Positions 40,834-49,734 of a DNA stretch of 64,000 nucleotides are shown here, in pieces; position 1 is the first letter of the stretch, and each line of letters opens with the position of its first letter. The position numbers were made by a program, and so were the translations under genes. A model generated the notes under the pieces. That model had not been told where the DNA came from. It saw nothing but the letters and a program-made list of their open reading frames with translations, and did not search any database. Origin of the DNA: Streptomyces sp. CB01201 (GTDB lineage: Bacteria > Actinomycetota > Actinomycetes > Streptomycetales > Streptomycetaceae); NCBI RefSeq assembly GCF_002803085.1, contig NZ_NNBJ01000017.1, positions 1 through 64,000 on the forward strand, written 5' to 3'.

Positions 40834-42261
40834 TCAGGCCTTCGGCACCAGCGGCAGTTCACCCGTTCGGGCCAGCTCCGCGTACCAGCGGGCGCTCGAC
40901 TTCGGGGTGCGCGCAAGGGTCGCGTAGTCCACGTACACCGCGCCGAACCGCTTGCCGTACCCGAACGACCACTCGAAGTTGTCCATCAGGGACCACAGGT
41001 AGTAGCCCCGCACATCCGCACCCGCCTCCATCGCCCGGCGGACCGTCGCGAGGTGGTCGTGCAGATAGCCGATCCGGTCCGGATCGTGCACCGAGCCGTC
41101 CGGGCCCGGCCCGTCCTCGCAGGCCGCGCCGTTCTCGGTGATCAGGAGCGGCAGGCCCGGCGCCTCCTTGGTGTAGCGAAGGAGCAGGTCGTACAGGCCC
41201 GACGGGTCGATGGTCCAGCCCATCGCGGTGCGCTCGCCCGGCGGCTGGTGGAAGGCGACCGAGGCGGCGCCCGGCCACGGCGAGTGCGCGCTGGCCCCGT
41301 GCCCGTCGGCGCGGGCGTCCGCGCGCCGGGGGTCCGCGCCCCGGGGGTCCGCCGCCGACACCAGCGAGGTCGTGTAGTAGTTGAGGCCGAGCGCGTCCAG
41401 CGGCTGCTGGATCGCGCGCAGATCGCCGTCCTGGACGAAGGACCAGTCGGTGACCGGGGCCGTGTCCGCGAACAGGTTCGCCGGATACGCGCCGTGCAGC
41501 ATCGGCCCGTGGAAGATCCCGTTGGCCAGGTCGTCGATCCTGCGCACCGCGGCCAGGTCCGCCGGATCCGGTGAAAGCGGCCTGATGACGGCTGAGTTGA
41601 GGCTCACCGCGATCTGGTCGCGGGCCGGAAGCGCCGCTCGCAGCGCGGAAGTCGCCTCGCCGTGCGCCAGGTTGAGGTGGTGGGCGGCGCGCAGTGCGGC
41701 CGCCGGTTCGGTGCGGCCGGGTGCGTGCACGCCCGATGCGTACCCCAGAAAGGCGCTGCACCAGGGCTCGTTGAGGGTGATCCAGTGCTCGACCCGGTCG
41801 CCGAGCGCGGCCCCGACGAGCGCCGCGTACTCGGCGAACCGGTGCGCGGTGTCCCGGGCCGGCCAGCCGCCCGCGTCCTCCAGCTCCTGGGGCAGGTCCC
41901 AGTGGTAGAGGGTGAGCGCGGGCTGGATGCCGTGGTCGAGCAGCTCGTCGACCAGGCGGCGGTAGAAGTCGAGGCCGAGCTGGACGGCGGGCCCGCGCCC
42001 GGTGGGCTGGACCCGCGACCAGGACACCGAGAACCGGTACGCGGTGAGGCCCAGGTCCGCCATCAGCGCGACGTCCTCGCGCATCCGGTGGTAGTGGTCC
42101 ACGGCCACGTCCCCGGTGTCCCCGCCGTCGGTCCTGCCCGGGGTGTGGCTGAAGGTGTCCCAGATCGACGGGGTGCGGCCGCCCTCGGCCACCGCCCCCT
42201 CGATCTGGTAGGCGGAGGTGGCGGCGCCCCAGAGGAACCCGGGCGGAAAGCGGTCGGACAT
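40834..42261 (-). CDS. bglC: GH1 beta-glucosidase
   Basis: 475 residues from ATG 42261 with GGGAG 7 nt before it. It cleaves cellobiose and short cello-oligosaccharides to glucose in the cytoplasm (no signal peptide). GH1 hallmarks: FLWGAATSAYQIEGAVAEGG at the N-terminus, acid/base Glu in WITLNEPW, nucleophile Glu in LPLLITENGAA, and GYYLWSLMDNFEWSFGYGKR near the end. It lies 74 nt after cebG in the same direction and is expected to be under CebR. Confidence 0.95.
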   Translation of the reverse strand: MSDRFPPGFLWGAATSAYQIEGAVAEGGRTPSIWDTFSHTPGRTDGGDTGDVAVDHYHRMREDVALMADLGLTAYRFSVSWSRVQPTGRGPAVQLGLDFYRRLVDELLDHGIQPALTLYHWDLPQELEDAGGWPARDTAHRFAEYAALVGAALGDRVEHWITLNEPWCSAFLGYASGVHAPGRTEPAAALRAAHHLNLAHGEATSALRAALPARDQIAVSLNSAVIRPLSPDPADLAAVRRIDDLANGIFHGPMLHGAYPANLFADTAPVTDWSFVQDGDLRAIQQPLDALGLNYYTTSLVSAADPRGADPRRADARADGHGASAHSPWPGAASVAFHQPPGERTAMGWTIDPSGLYDLLLRYTKEAPGLPLLITENGAACEDGPGPDGSVHDPDRIGYLHDHLATVRRAMEAGADVRGYYLWSLMDNFEWSFGYGKRFGAVYVDYATLARTPKSSARWYAELARTGELPLVPKA

Positions 42262-42335
42262 AACGGCACTCCCAACAAGCGCATGGGTGACGGGACTTGG
42301 GGCCACCGAGAGATTCCCCGGGGCCGAGATGGGGG

Positions 42336-43178
42336 CTAGCCCTTGACCGCGCCCTGCATGATCCCGCCCACGATCTGGCGCCCGAACAGGACGAACGCGA
42401 GCAGCAGCGGCAGCGTGCCGAGCAGGGCGCCGGCCATGATGACCGACTGGTCGGGGATGTAGCCGCGGCCGAGCCCGGTGAGGGCCACCTGGACGGTGGG
42501 GCTGCCGTTCTGGGTGAGCGCGATGATCGGCCAGAAGAAGTCGTTCCACGCCATCACGAAGGTCAGCATCCCGAGCACCGCCATCGCGGGCCTGGCCACC
42601 GGGAACACGATGTGCCACACCACCCGCCAGCTGCTCGCCCCGTCCACCCGGGCGGCCTCGACCAGCTCGGTCGGCAGCGCCTCCACCAGGTACTGCCGCA
42701 TGAAGAACACCCCGAACGCGCTGACCAGGGTCGGCAGGATGACGGCCTGGAGCTGGTCGGTCCAGGACAGCTTGGCGACCAGCATGTACAGCGGGACGAC
42801 GCTGAGCTGCGGCGGCACCATCATCGTGCCGATCACCAGGATCAGCAGGAGGTTCTTGAAGCGGAAGCGCAGCTTGGCGAAGGCGAAGCCGGCCAGGGTG
42901 GAGAAGAAGACCGTGCCGGCCGCGATGCAGCCCGCCACGATCGTCGTGTTGAGCAGGGCCGTGCCCATGTTGGCGTCGGTCCAGGCGATCCGGAGGTTCC
43001 TGAACAGGTTGGAGCCGAACCAGAACGGCGGCGGGGTCTGCGCGAGCCGGGTGTTGGTGCGGGACGCGGCCACCGCCGTCCAGATCAGCGGGAAGAGCGA
43101 TCCGGCGGTGAACACGATCAGGACGGCGTAGGTGAGCCGGCCGCCGTGCAGCTGGCGTCCGGCGCGCTGGGCCCTCAA
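42336..43178 (-). CDS. cebG: Cello-oligosaccharide ABC importer permease
   Basis: 280 residues of the MalG/UgpE-type carbohydrate permease family, with six hydrophobic segments and the EAA loop ELVEAARVDGASSWRVVWHI. It overlaps cebF by 4 nt. It forms the inner-membrane channel with CebF. No ATPase gene is in the operon; the shared ATPase MsiK, encoded elsewhere, is known to serve Streptomyces Ceb transporters. Confidence 0.93.
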   Translation of the reverse strand: MRAQRAGRQLHGGRLTYAVLIVFTAGSLFPLIWTAVAASRTNTRLAQTPPPFWFGSNLFRNLRIAWTDANMGTALLNTTIVAGCIAAGTVFFSTLAGFAFAKLRFRFKNLLLILVIGTMMVPPQLSVVPLYMLVAKLSWTDQLQAVILPTLVSAFGVFFMRQYLVEALPTELVEAARVDGASSWRVVWHIVFPVARPAMAVLGMLTFVMAWNDFFWPIIALTQNGSPTVQVALTGLGRGYIPDQSVIMAGALLGTLPLLLAFVLFGRQIVGGIMQGAVKG

Positions 43179-44173
43179 CTCATCATCCCCTTGCGCAACT
43201 TGCGGGAGACGAGCCAGTTCACCGCGCCGATGAGGAGCAGGATCAGGAACATCGCCCAGGCGATCGCCGAGGCCCGGCCCAGGTGCAGGTTCACCCAGCC
43301 CTGCTCGTACAGGTACAGGCCGAGCGTCTGGAACTGGTGGTCCGAGCCGCCGGTGGCGCCCGCGGAACCGTTGAACAGGAGCGGCTCACCGAACAGCTGG
43401 GTCGCGCCGATCGTCGAGACGACCGCCGTGAACAGGATCGTCGGGCGCAGCGCCGGGATCGTCACATGCCGGAACTGCTGCCACCGCGAGGCCCCGTCGA
43501 GCGCCGCCGACTCGTACAGATCGGCGGGCACCGCCTGCATCGCGGCCAGATAGATCAGCGCGTTGTAGCCGGTCCAGCGCCACACGACGATGGTGGAGAC
43601 GGCGAACTGGGGTGCCCAGCCGCCGTTCTGCCAGTCGATGTGGTCGAACCCGACGAGCCCGAGGGCCCAGTTGACCATTCCGTAGTCGCGCCCGAAGAGC
43701 AGCACGAACACCAGCGTCGCGGCCGCCACGCTGGTGGCGTACGGGGTGAGGACGGCGACCCGGAAGAACATCGAGCCGCGCAGCTTGTAGTTGAGCAGAT
43801 GCGCGATGCCGAGCGCGATGAGCAGCTGCGGCACGGTGGAGAGGACGCCGATGGTGACGGTGTTGCGCAGCGCGTTCCAGAAGAAGTCGTCCGAGAGCAG
43901 CCGCGAGAAGTTCCTGAGGCCCACCCACGTCATGTCGTTCGGCGAGGTCAGCTCGACCTGGTGCAGCGAGGCCCAGCCGGTGTAGAGCAGCGGGAAGAGG
44001 CCGAAGGCCGCGAAGAACACGAAGAAGGGCGCGATCAGCGCGTACGGGCTCCAGCGCATGTCCCGCCGGTAGCGGCGGCTGCGCCGCTCCTCGGCGCGGG
44101 CCCGGCCGGGGGCCGTGCCCTCCTGCCCGCCGGGGGCGGGGGAGGGCACGGCGGCCGTGGTGTCGCTCGCCAT
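43175..44173 (-). CDS. cebF: Cello-oligosaccharide ABC importer permease
   Basis: 332 residues from ATG 44173. A charged N-terminal cytoplasmic tail with an Arg-rich block precedes six membrane segments. The EAA loop is DLYESAALDGASRWQQFRHV. It overlaps cebG by 4 nt and starts 2 nt after cebE. The MalF-type partner of CebG. Confidence 0.93.
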   Translation of the reverse strand: MASDTTAAVPSPAPGGQEGTAPGRARAEERRSRRYRRDMRWSPYALIAPFFVFFAAFGLFPLLYTGWASLHQVELTSPNDMTWVGLRNFSRLLSDDFFWNALRNTVTIGVLSTVPQLLIALGIAHLLNYKLRGSMFFRVAVLTPYATSVAAATLVFVLLFGRDYGMVNWALGLVGFDHIDWQNGGWAPQFAVSTIVVWRWTGYNALIYLAAMQAVPADLYESAALDGASRWQQFRHVTIPALRPTILFTAVVSTIGATQLFGEPLLFNGSAGATGGSDHQFQTLGLYLYEQGWVNLHLGRASAIAWAMFLILLLIGAVNWLVSRKLRKGMMS

Positions 44174-44175
44174 CG

Positions 44176-45513
44176 TCACTGGTCCAGAGCGTTGTCGATC
44201 GCCTTCACCGCGGCGTCCCAGCCCTGCTGCGGCGACTTGCCCTTCTGCTCGACCTGGAGCATGCCGATGTCGGAGAGGTTCTGCTGGATGATCTGGTCCT
44301 TGGGGCCGAGGAACTGCACCGGGGTGCCCTCGGCGGCCTTGGCGAAGATCTGGCCGATCGGCGCGTTGCCGAAGTAGGCGTGCTTGGCGTTGCCGACCGC
44401 GGGCAGCGCGTACGCCGCCTTGGCGCTCGGGAAGCTGCCGCGCTTCTCGAACAGGACGGCCTGCTGGGCGGGCGCGGTCAGCCAGGCGGCGAGCTTGGCG
44501 GCCTCCGCCTTGTGCTTGCCGGCCGAGGGCACGGTGAGGAAGGAGCCGCCCCAGTTGGAGGGCTTGGGCGCGGCGGCCACGTCCCATTGGTCCTTGCCGG
44601 CGGCCCCCGCCTTGTCCTGGATGTAGCCGAGCATCCAGGCCGGGCAGGAGACGGTGGCGAAGGAGGCGTTCGCGAAGCCCTGGTCCCAGGTCGGCTGGAA
44701 CTGCTGGAGCTTGGCGGTCAGACCGTCGGTCGCGAAGGCGGCCGCGGTGTCCCAGGCCTGCTTTATGGCCGGGTTGGTCTTGTAGACGACCTTGCCGTCG
44801 GCGTCGTAGTAGCGGGTGGCGCTGGACCCGGTGATCGAGTTCAGCACGCCGGAGGCCGCGTCCACGAAGGCGGTGCCCGAGGGGGCCTTCGCCTTGTACT
44901 GCCGCCCGACCTCCAGGTACTTGTTCCAGTCGCCCGCCCACAGCTTGCCCACCGCGTCCCGGTCGGTCGGCAGACCGGCCTTGGCGAACAGGTCCTTGCG
45001 GTAGCAGATGCCGGTCGGGCCGATGTCGGTGCCGAGGCCCACCGTCCTGCTGTCCTTGGTGGTGGCCTCCGCCCACTTCCACGGCAGGAAGTCGTCCTTG
45101 TTCACGCCGGACGCCTTGGACAGGTCCTCCAGCTTGCCGCTCTGGGTCGCGGTGACCTCCGCGATGTTGCTGACCTCGACGGCCTGGATGTCGGCGAGCC
45201 CGCTGCCGGAACCGAGGTGGGTCAGGAGCTGCGGATAGTAGTTCTCGTTCCGCTCGATCGAGGTCTGCTTGATCTCGATGTCGGGGTGGAGCTTCATGTA
45301 CGCGTCGTAGAGCCCGGCCTCCTTCAGGCCGAAGGCGCCGAAGACGCCGACGGTCAGGACGGTCTTCCCGCCGCCCCCACCGCCGCCCGCCGAGGAGCCG
45401 TCGGCCGCCGGGGACTTCCCGTCGTCGGCGCAGCCGGCGAGCAGCCCGGTACCGAGCGCGGCCACGGCCGCGAGGGCCGCCAGCCGCCTGGACATACGTG
45501 TACGCGTGCGCAT
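44176..45513 (-). CDS. cebE: Cellobiose/cellotriose-binding lipoprotein
   Basis: 445 residues from ATG 45513 with GGAGG about 6 nt before it. The lipoprotein signal ends in LLAGCADD (lipobox), a Gly-rich spacer follows, then a family 1 sugar-binding fold (VLTVGVFGAFGLKEAGLYDA..., DIGPTGICYRKDLFAKAGLP, WGGSFLTVPSAGKHKAEAAK). It captures cello-oligosaccharides outside the membrane for CebFG. Divergent from cebR, with the CebR operator between them. Confidence 0.94.
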   Translation of the reverse strand: MRTRTRMSRRLAALAAVAALGTGLLAGCADDGKSPAADGSSAGGGGGGGKTVLTVGVFGAFGLKEAGLYDAYMKLHPDIEIKQTSIERNENYYPQLLTHLGSGSGLADIQAVEVSNIAEVTATQSGKLEDLSKASGVNKDDFLPWKWAEATTKDSRTVGLGTDIGPTGICYRKDLFAKAGLPTDRDAVGKLWAGDWNKYLEVGRQYKAKAPSGTAFVDAASGVLNSITGSSATRYYDADGKVVYKTNPAIKQAWDTAAAFATDGLTAKLQQFQPTWDQGFANASFATVSCPAWMLGYIQDKAGAAGKDQWDVAAAPKPSNWGGSFLTVPSAGKHKAEAAKLAAWLTAPAQQAVLFEKRGSFPSAKAAYALPAVGNAKHAYFGNAPIGQIFAKAAEGTPVQFLGPKDQIIQQNLSDIGMLQVEQKGKSPQQGWDAAVKAIDNALDQ

Positions 45514-45602
45514 TGCTTCCTCCAACTGTCGTCCGGGCCAAGCCAGTTGAGGCGGGTCGGCGCGGGCGGAAGGGATGCGGAAGGTGTATGGACCTACTAC
45601 TG

Positions 45603-45616
45603 TGGGAGCGCTCCCA
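45603..45616. promoter_or_regulatory. CebR operator
   Basis: TGGGAGCGCTCCCA is a perfect 14-bp palindrome identical to the known CebR box. It lies about 90 nt before cebE and about 130 nt before cebR, so both may be repressed until cellobiose or cellotriose is present. Confidence 0.95.
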
Positions 45617-45747
45617 GCCGTGATGTGTTGAAGGTTCGCGGCTCCCTGTTGGACTGTCAAGGGACCGCGCAACGGCAGGGGATGACGTTCTCCGTCCGGC
45701 GGGGGCTGTTACTTTCACCGTCAGTTGCGCGAGTTGGGGAGGCAGAC

Positions 45748-46779
45748 GTGACAGCAGCCCGCACGGCCAGGGCCCGGAGCGCGGGGCGGCCCACCCTCGA
45801 AGAAGTGGCCGCACGGGCCGGAGTCGGCCGGGGCACGGTGTCCCGGGTGATCAACGGCTCGCCCCGGGTCAGCGAGGAGACCCGCGCCGCCGTCGAGGCC
45901 GCCGTGGCCGAACTCGGCTACGTGCCCAACAGGGCGGCCCGTGCGCTCGCCGCCAACCGCACGGACGCCATCGCCCTGGTGGTCCCCGAGCCCGAGGCCC
46001 GGTTCTTCGCCGAGCCGTACTTCTCCGACATCGTGCGCGGGGTGGGCGCCGCCCTCGCCGACACCGAGATGCAGCTCCTGCTCACCCTGGTCGGCGGCGA
46101 CCGGGAGCGGCGCAGGCTCGCCCAGTACCTCGCCTCGCACCGCGTCGACGGCGTGCTCCTGGTCTCCGTGCACGCCGACGACCCGCTGCCCGAGCTGCTC
46201 GAACAGCTCGGCATTCCGGTCGTCATCAGCGGCCGGCGCTCCGAGGACGAGCCGCTCGCCTCGGTCGACTCCGACAACTTCGAGGGCGCCCGCGCCGCCG
46301 TCGCCCATCTGGTGGCCGGGGGCCGGCGCACCATAGCGACGATCACCGGGCCGCTGGACGTGTACGGAGCCCGAAGGCGCCTGGACGGCTACCGGGCCGC
46401 CCTCGCGGACGCGGGCCTCGCGGAGCTGGCCGCGCACGCCGACTTCACGGAGGAGGGCGGCCGCCGTGCGATGGCCGAGCTCCTGGCCCGCGCCCCCGGC
46501 CTCGACGCCGTCTTCGCCGCCTCGGACGTGATGGCCTCCGGCGCTCGCCAGGTGCTGCGCGACCACGGCCGCCGCATCCCCGAGGACACCGCCCTGATCG
46601 GCTTCGACGACTCGTCCATAGCCCGCCACATGGACCCGCCGCTGACCAGCGTCCGCCAGCCGATCGAGGAGATGGGCCGCGCGATGGCCGAGCTGCTCCT
46701 GGCCGAGATATCCGCGACCGAACCGGCCCGGCCGAGCCTGGTGCTGCCGACGGAACTGGTGGTGCGGGCCTCTTCGTAG
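45748..46779 (+). CDS. cebR: LacI-family repressor of cello-oligosaccharide use
   Basis: 343 residues from GTG 45748 with GGGGAGG 5 nt before it. The LacI HTH (RPTLEEVAARAGVGRGTVSRV) and hinge helix region (LGYVPNRAARALAANRT) are followed by a periplasmic-binding-protein-like effector domain (DAIALVVPEPEARFFAEPYF, VDGVLLVSVHADD, ALIGFDDSSIARHMDPPLTS). An in-frame ATG at 45681 was rejected in favour of the better ribosome site. It represses cebEFG-bglC; cellobiose/cellotriose release it from DNA. Confidence 0.94.
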   Translation: MTAARTARARSAGRPTLEEVAARAGVGRGTVSRVINGSPRVSEETRAAVEAAVAELGYVPNRAARALAANRTDAIALVVPEPEARFFAEPYFSDIVRGVGAALADTEMQLLLTLVGGDRERRRLAQYLASHRVDGVLLVSVHADDPLPELLEQLGIPVVISGRRSEDEPLASVDSDNFEGARAAVAHLVAGGRRTIATITGPLDVYGARRRLDGYRAALADAGLAELAAHADFTEEGGRRAMAELLARAPGLDAVFAASDVMASGARQVLRDHGRRIPEDTALIGFDDSSIARHMDPPLTSVRQPIEEMGRAMAELLLAEISATEPARPSLVLPTELVVRASS

Positions 46780-46805
46780 ATCCGTACGCGAAGGGGCCCG
46801 TACGC

Positions 46806-46845
46806 GAAGAAGGCCCGAACCGCTTGCGCGGCCCGGGCCTTCTTC
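46806..46845. terminator. Bidirectional terminator (cebR / tRNA-His)
   Basis: GAAGAAGGCCCG pairs with CGGGCCTTCTTC around an inner CCGCTTGCGCGG hairpin. The same CCGCTTGCGCG core occurs in the two tRNA-Lys terminators. Confidence 0.9.
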
Positions 46846-46851
46846 GATCAG

Positions 46852-46925
46852 GGTGAGTAACGGGACTCGAACCCGCGACATCCTGGACCACAACCAGGTG
46901 CTCTACCAGCTGAGCTATACCCACC
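46852..46925 (-). tRNA. tRNA-His (GUG anticodon)
   Basis: The minus strand begins GGTGGGTATAGCTCAG, with the extra G-1 opposite C73 that marks tRNA-His, anticodon loop TTGTGGT (GTG) and T-arm GGTTCGAGTC. Acceptor pairing is complete with one G-U pair. The CCA end is not encoded. Confidence 0.97.
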
Positions 46926-46983
46926 ATGCATGACCGGACTGTTGTGGTCTTGGGAAGTCCCTGGGGGCTTCCCTACCGGCCGA

Positions 46984-47050
46984 GAAAAAGTGTACAGGGT
47001 CCGGGAGGGTGCTCGTGCACCAGTTTCGAGGCACCCTCCCGGACCCCCTG
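46984..47050 (-). terminator. Terminator of orn
   Basis: On the minus strand an 18-bp stem with a two-base bulge (arms 46995-47012 and 47031-47050, GCACCCTCCCGGA core) is followed by TACACTTTTT, a rare classical U run. It separates orn from tRNA-His. Confidence 0.9.
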
Positions 47051-47057
47051 TGGAGGG

Positions 47058-47660
47058 CTACTCCGCAGGCAGGACGTACTTCGCCGCGATGGCCTTCGCG
47101 GTGTCCGAGTCCGGGCCCGGCTGCGGCACGAAGACCGCCTCCCGGTAGTAGCGGAGCTCCGCGATGGATTCACGGATGTCCGCGAGCGCCCGGTGGTTGC
47201 CGTTCTTGTCCGGGCTGTTGAAGTACGCCCGCGGATACCAGCGGCGGGCGAGCTCCTTCACGGAGGACACGTCCACGATCCGGTAGTGGAGGTAGGACTC
47301 CAGGGTCGACATGTCCCGCAGCAGGAAGCCCCGGTCGGTACCGACCGAGTTTCCGCACAGCGGCGCCTTGCCCGGCTCCTTGACGTGTTCACGTACGTAC
47401 GCCAGGACCTGCTCCTCGGCGTCCGCCAGCGTGATGCCGCCGGCCAGCTCGTCGAGGAGCCCGGAGGCGGTGTGCATGGTGCGCACCACCTCCGGCATGG
47501 TCTCCAGCGCGGCGTCCGGGGGGCGGATCACGATGTCCACCCCTTCGCCGAGTACGTTCAGCTCCGAGTCGGTGACCAGTGCGGCCACCTCGATGAGTGC
47601 GTCGTCCGCCAGCGAGAGCCCGGTCATCTCGCAGTCGATCCACACCATGCGGTCGTTCAT
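47058..47660 (-). CDS. orn: Oligoribonuclease
   Basis: A 3'-5' exonuclease that finishes RNA decay by degrading 2-5-nt oligoribonucleotides; in Streptomyces it also clears pGpG from cyclic-di-GMP breakdown. 200 residues with the DEDDh residues: MVWIDCEMTGL (Asp, Glu), CGNSVGTDRGFL (Asp), and NHRALADIRESIAELRYYRE (His, Asp). Start 10 nt after the adpA stop, so likely co-transcribed, matching the adpA-ornA order I recall in S. coelicolor. It ends at a strong terminator. Confidence 0.97.
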   Translation of the reverse strand: MNDRMVWIDCEMTGLSLADDALIEVAALVTDSELNVLGEGVDIVIRPPDAALETMPEVVRTMHTASGLLDELAGGITLADAEEQVLAYVREHVKEPGKAPLCGNSVGTDRGFLLRDMSTLESYLHYRIVDVSSVKELARRWYPRAYFNSPDKNGNHRALADIRESIAELRYYREAVFVPQPGPDSDTAKAIAAKYVLPAE

Positions 47661-47670
47661 GCGTCTTACC

Positions 47671-48921
47671 CTACGGGGCGCTCCGCTGGCCGGGCAGACT
47701 AGGACGGCCGCCGGTGTACCCGGAGGCGTACAGATCGGAGCCGGGTTTCCCCGGCTCCGGCCCGGTGTGCGAGGTCGCGGACGGCCCCATCACCGCGCTG
47801 GCCGCCGCCGTGCGCCGGGCCTGCGGAAGCGCCTGGGACGGAACGGTCTCCGGCACCGGAGCGGACATCGGCACCGCGACGGGACCCGGGCTGGGTTCCG
47901 GCTGCGGACGACGGGCCCGGTAGGCCGCGCGATAGGACGCCGGGGACGAGCCGAGCTGGCGGCGGAAGTGCCCGCGCAGCGCGACCGGGGAGCGGAAGCC
48001 GCAGCGGCCCGCCACCTCGTCCACGGAGTAGTCGGACGTCTCCAGCAGGCGCTGGGCCTGGAGGACCCGCTGGGTGATCAGCCACTGGAGGGGGGCCGAC
48101 CCGGTCAGCGAGCGGAAACGACGGTCGAAGGTGCGGCGGCTCATGTACGCCCGCGCGGCCAGGGTCTCCACGTCGAACTGCTCGTGGAGGTGCTCCAGCG
48201 CCCAGGCGACGACCTCGGCCAGCGGGTCGGAGCCGATCTCCTCCGGTAAAGACCGGTCGAGATAGCGCTCCTGTCCGCCACTGCGGCGCGGCGGCACGAC
48301 CAGTCGGCGGGCCAGCGCACCGGCCGCCTCGCTGCCGTGGTCCGTCCGCACGATGTGCAGACAGAGATCGATTCCGGCCGCGGTTCCGGCCGAGGTGAGC
48401 ACGTCCCCGTCGTCGACGAAGAGCTCCCTCGGATCCACGTGCACCGATGGATACCGCTTGGCCAGTGTCGGCGCGTACATCCAGTGCGTCGTCGCCGGGC
48501 GGCCGTCGAGCAGACCGGCCGCGGCGAGCACGAACGCGCCGGTGCACAGCCCGACGATCCTTGCCCCTTCCTCGTGTGCGCGGCGCAGCGCGTCGAGCGC
48601 TGCCGCGGGGGGCGGCGAGGTGATGGAACGCCACGCGGGCACCACCACCGTTCCCGCCCTGCTGATGGCTTCCAGACCGTAGGGCGCGGTGAGTTCGAGT
48701 CCCCCTGTGGTCCGCAGGGGTCCTTCCTCGCCGGCACACACCAGCAGTCTGTAACGCGGAACTCCCGCGTCCTGTCGGTCGATTCCGAATACGGAGAGCG
48801 GAATCGAACTCTCGAAGATGGGGCCGCCACTGAACAGCAGTACGGCGACGACTTCCCGGCGTCGGCGGCCGGCCAGCTTCCTTGCGGTCTCCGGTGATGC
48901 GGCAGCGGAGTCCTGGCTCAT
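47671..48921 (-). CDS. adpA: AdpA, central developmental regulator (AraC family), with TTA codon
   Basis: 416 residues. The N-terminal DJ-1/PfpI-like dimerisation domain (VVAVLLFSGGPIFESSIPLS..., IVGLCTGAFVLAAAGLLDGR, GTAAGIDLCLHIVRTDHG) is joined to a C-terminal AraC DNA-binding domain (FDVETLAARAYMSRRTFDRRF, DYSVDEVAGRCGFRSPVALRGHF), with a Pro/Ala-rich tail. The Leu in DRSLPEEIG between the domains is encoded by TTA (48249-48247), the conserved site that makes adpA translation depend on the bldA tRNA. AdpA activates morphogenesis and antibiotic genes. The upstream 390 nt are free of genes, as usual for its complex promoter. Confidence 0.97.
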   Translation of the reverse strand: MSQDSAAASPETARKLAGRRRREVVAVLLFSGGPIFESSIPLSVFGIDRQDAGVPRYRLLVCAGEEGPLRTTGGLELTAPYGLEAISRAGTVVVPAWRSITSPPPAAALDALRRAHEEGARIVGLCTGAFVLAAAGLLDGRPATTHWMYAPTLAKRYPSVHVDPRELFVDDGDVLTSAGTAAGIDLCLHIVRTDHGSEAAGALARRLVVPPRRSGGQERYLDRSLPEEIGSDPLAEVVAWALEHLHEQFDVETLAARAYMSRRTFDRRFRSLTGSAPLQWLITQRVLQAQRLLETSDYSVDEVAGRCGFRSPVALRGHFRRQLGSSPASYRAAYRARRPQPEPSPGPVAVPMSAPVPETVPSQALPQARRTAAASAVMGPSATSHTGPEPGKPGSDLYASGYTGGRPSLPGQRSAP

Positions 48922-49308
48922 GGCGCTAAGCCCCCCTCGGTGTTCGCGGCTCCCCGTTCTTGTCGGGCCTGTCGCTCCTGCACTTTTCCCCTCGGTTTTG
49001 CACGAGTCCCCAGCCTTCGATACGCATGATCGAATCTACTGCGTCCCGTGGCGCCGGCGTGACAAGTCCGGCACCCAGCGCTATGTCGACAAGGCAACTT
49101 GGCGCGAAGCTTTCGATCACGAAGCGTTTCACTCGCGGGCCCCGTAGGGGAAGTGCGCCTCAAGGGGATGGCCCGTACCCGTATGGTGCCAGAGGCCGCA
49201 TTGGTCCTTTCTCCCCTGGTGGCAAGGGGGTTGGCAGGCCATTTACCCAAGGGATCCGCCACCGGGGGAACTTGGCCGAAAACATACGGGTCCAGGTGTG
49301 CGAACCGA
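48922..49308. promoter_or_regulatory. adpA upstream region
   Basis: 387 nt with no supported gene, between adpA and a small membrane-protein gene transcribed toward it. AdpA genes have long, multiply regulated promoters, but I could not pick out a specific operator with confidence. TTGGCCGAAAAC (about 49271) resembles AdpA's own TGGCSNGWWY site only loosely. Confidence 0.45.
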
Positions 49309-49734
49309 TCACCCTTCGGGTGTACAGCCCCCGCCGTGCCGCCCACCGCGATGTCCGCCGGGGGTGCCCCGGCCGCGTCGCGCCGGCGCGGGGAACGACC
49401 GCATGGCGCGTTCCTCGGCGGCCGCCCGCTCGGACTGCCGAAGGAGCAGACGGCACACCGTCGTCACGGCCATCAGGCCGAGCGCGGAGCCCGTCGCGCC
49501 CGCGAAAGAGGACCCGTAGACGACGAGCACGACGGGTACGAGCAGACAGCTGAACGCGGCCCAGCGCACCACGTCTCCGGCGGCATCGGCAGGGGGGCGG
49601 GAGGCGGCCGACCAGAGTGGTTCGGCGTTCAAGGACCGGTTGGTACGTACGGTTTCGGCCGCGGACGGCGACCGGCGGCGGCTGCCGGACGGCGCGGCGG
49701 GAGCGGAGGAGTGGGCGACCGGGGGAGGGGGCAC
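49309..49734 (-). CDS. Small membrane protein of unknown function
   Basis: 141 residues from GTG 49734. A Pro/Ser/Arg-rich N-terminus precedes a pair of membrane segments (about 58-93: VVRWAAFSCLLVPVVLVVYG, GSALGLMAVTTVCRLLL). A basic, Gly/Arg/His-rich C-terminus follows. No recognised domain. A comparable small membrane protein next to adpA is what I recall in other streptomycetes. Supported by codon bias and hydrophobic pattern; function unknown. Confidence 0.6.
   Translation of the reverse strand: MPPPPVAHSSAPAAPSGSRRRSPSAAETVRTNRSLNAEPLWSAASRPPADAAGDVVRWAAFSCLLVPVVLVVYGSSFAGATGSALGLMAVTTVCRLLLRQSERAAAEERAMRSFPAPARRGRGTPGGHRGGRHGGGCTPEG

Noticed and set aside
43175..45814. One very long minus-strand frame joining cebF with antisense-like sequence over cebE
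   Set aside because: The upstream part overlaps cebE in another frame and is low-complexity; cebF starts at ATG 44173.
49265..49285. AdpA autoregulatory site in its own promoter
   Set aside because: TTGGCCGAAAAC misses a fixed base of the recalled TGGCSNGWWY consensus, so it is not entered as a site.
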